Source: Mycolicibacter sp. MU0102
Lineage (GTDB): Bacteria > Actinomycetota > Actinomycetes > Mycobacteriales > Mycobacteriaceae
Assembly (NCBI RefSeq): GCF_963378105.1
Contig: NZ_OY726398.1
Location: 3,286,001 to 3,350,000, forward strand
DNA: 64,000 nucleotides
Reading direction: 5' to 3'
The notes beneath the pieces were generated by a model. That model was not told where the DNA came from and did not search any database. It worked only from the letters and a program-made list of their open reading frames with translations. Shown here piece by piece: positions 63,458-64,000 of the stretch (positions are counted from its first letter, which is position 1; the number at the start of each line of letters is the position of its first letter). A program made the position numbers and the translations under genes.

Positions 63458-64000
63458 GGGTGTCCCTTCGTCAATGTGCGGCGGGCGTTGCGCACCGCCA
63501 AGTGTGAGCGCACCGCCAGCGCGCCCCGCATGCTCCAGCGCAGCGGGGCCCGCCACCAGCCGGTGTGCCGGTCGGCGAGGTAGGTATAGGTGCTGCGGTG
63601 GTGCGCGGCCAGGTTGCGCGCGGGGTCCTTGCCGGTGGCGTGGCCCTTCTGGTGCAACACCTCGGACGACGGCACATAAACGTTGAGCCATCCGGCCTTG
63701 GCCAGCCGGTCCCCCAGGTCGACGTCCTCCATATAGAGGAAGTAGCGCTCGTCGAAGCCGCCGATCGCGTCGAACGCGGCCCGGCGCACCAGCAGGCACG
63801 CGCCCGAGAGCCACCCGACCGCCCGCTCGCTGGGCTCCAGCCGTTCCTGCCGGTAAGCGCGGGTCCAGGGATTGTTGGGCCACACCGGGCCGACCACGGC
63901 GTGCATGCCGCCGCGGATCAGGCTGGGCAGGTGGCGCGCCGAGGGATACACCGAGCCGTCCGGCTCCCGGATCAGCGGACCCAGCGTCGCCGCCTGAGGC
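63454..64000 (-). CDS. wbbL1: Rhamnosyltransferase WbbL1 (partial, 5' end outside window)
   Basis: The C-terminal 181 residues of a GT2 glycosyltransferase, cut by the window edge at 64000. Upstream of VYPSARH the frame remains open (LGPLIREPDGS), as expected for the middle of the GT-A fold. Visible features are the GWLSGACLLVRRAAFDAIGG and FDERYFLYMEDVDLGDRLA stretch, with ED as the catalytic acidic pair. It attaches rhamnose to GlcNAc-PP-decaprenol in the arabinogalactan linker. Corresponds to Rv3265c. Confidence 0.92.
   Translation of the reverse strand, partial: PQAATLGPLIREPDGSVYPSARHLPSLIRGGMHAVVGPVWPNNPWTRAYRQERLEPSERAVGWLSGACLLVRRAAFDAIGGFDERYFLYMEDVDLGDRLAKAGWLNVYVPSSEVLHQKGHATGKDPARNLAAHHRSTYTYLADRHTGWWRAPLRWSMRGALAVRSHLAVRNARRTLTKGHP

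Noticed and set aside
62384..63883. A 499-residue extended form of GDP-mannose pyrophosphorylase
   Set aside because: The extension runs antiphase through wbbL1; the GTG at 63457 precedes the conserved nucleotide-binding start.

Overview
The window is a high-GC actinobacterial chromosome segment from a mycobacterium. Evidence is the PE and PPE proteins of the SVP type, the gene orders mtrA-mtrB-lpqB, manA-(SIS)-manB-(DUF3499)-whiB2 / fbiA-fbiB and aroA-rsgA, and close resemblance, recalled from memory, to the Mycobacterium tuberculosis Rv3226c-Rv3265c interval. PPE proteins of this type point to a lineage that carries ESX-5. The species cannot be named from sequence alone.

Layout. 1-3.2 kb: an arginine-deiminase-fold hydrolase and an OmpR-type two-component pair. 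3.3-6.8 kb: two tandem PPE proteins with C-terminal SHOCT domains, and a YedK/HMCES protein. 6.8-15.1 kb: a methyltransferase, an LLM flavoprotein, a PE-PPE-PPE operon, a secreted PE-PPE-domain hydrolase with an eroded partial copy beside it, and a membrane Ser/Thr kinase. 15.2-17.5 kb: aroA-rsgA. 17.8-19.4 kb: a second PE-PPE pair. 19.5-25.5 kb: the DesA3 desaturase, its reductase, an Rv3231c homologue, PPK2, a WS/DGAT-like protein and an Rv3235 homologue. 25.6-30 kb: secA1, hpf and comF.

30-39 kb is the most distinctive block. A quinol nitric oxide reductase gene (norB) is followed by a membrane protein with a four-cysteine, transposase-type zinc-ribbon-like segment and then an SPFH/stomatin protein. 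Next come an SDR, devR-devS (dosRS) and an Rv3131-type nitroreductase. A NO/hypoxia/redox-sensing pair therefore lies directly beside an NO-detoxifying enzyme. The block sits between comF and lpqB, which are nearly adjacent in M. tuberculosis.

39-49 kb: lpqB-mtrB-mtrA-tmk, a terminator, sahH, an AlkX-type TetR gene, and alkB. The rubredoxin genes expected between alkB and the TetR gene are reduced to a 24-codon in-frame fusion of the rubA start to the rubB end. 47.8-51.4 kb: a membrane adenylate cyclase with two alpha/beta hydrolases and a thioesterase. 51.4-57.3 kb: an orphan Csb1/Cas7-like gene (type I-G/U CRISPR family) downstream of a CDF transporter and manA, with no other cas gene and no CRISPR array in the window, then the SIS protein and manB. 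57.3-64 kb: DUF3499, an Rv3259 homologue, whiB2, fbiA-fbiB, a Nudix protein, a small exported protein, GDP-mannose pyrophosphorylase and the start-truncated wbbL1.

The core genes serve envelope building (mannose and rhamnose donors, desaturation, export by SecA1), F420 synthesis, cell-cycle control (MtrAB, WhiB2) and methyl-cycle metabolism (SahH). The accessory insertions are the PE/PPE sets, the norB-dosRS block and the csb1-like gene. No tRNA, rRNA, insertion sequence or prophage was recognised. Family assignments come from motif recognition; comparisons with M. tuberculosis are from memory and were not run as searches.
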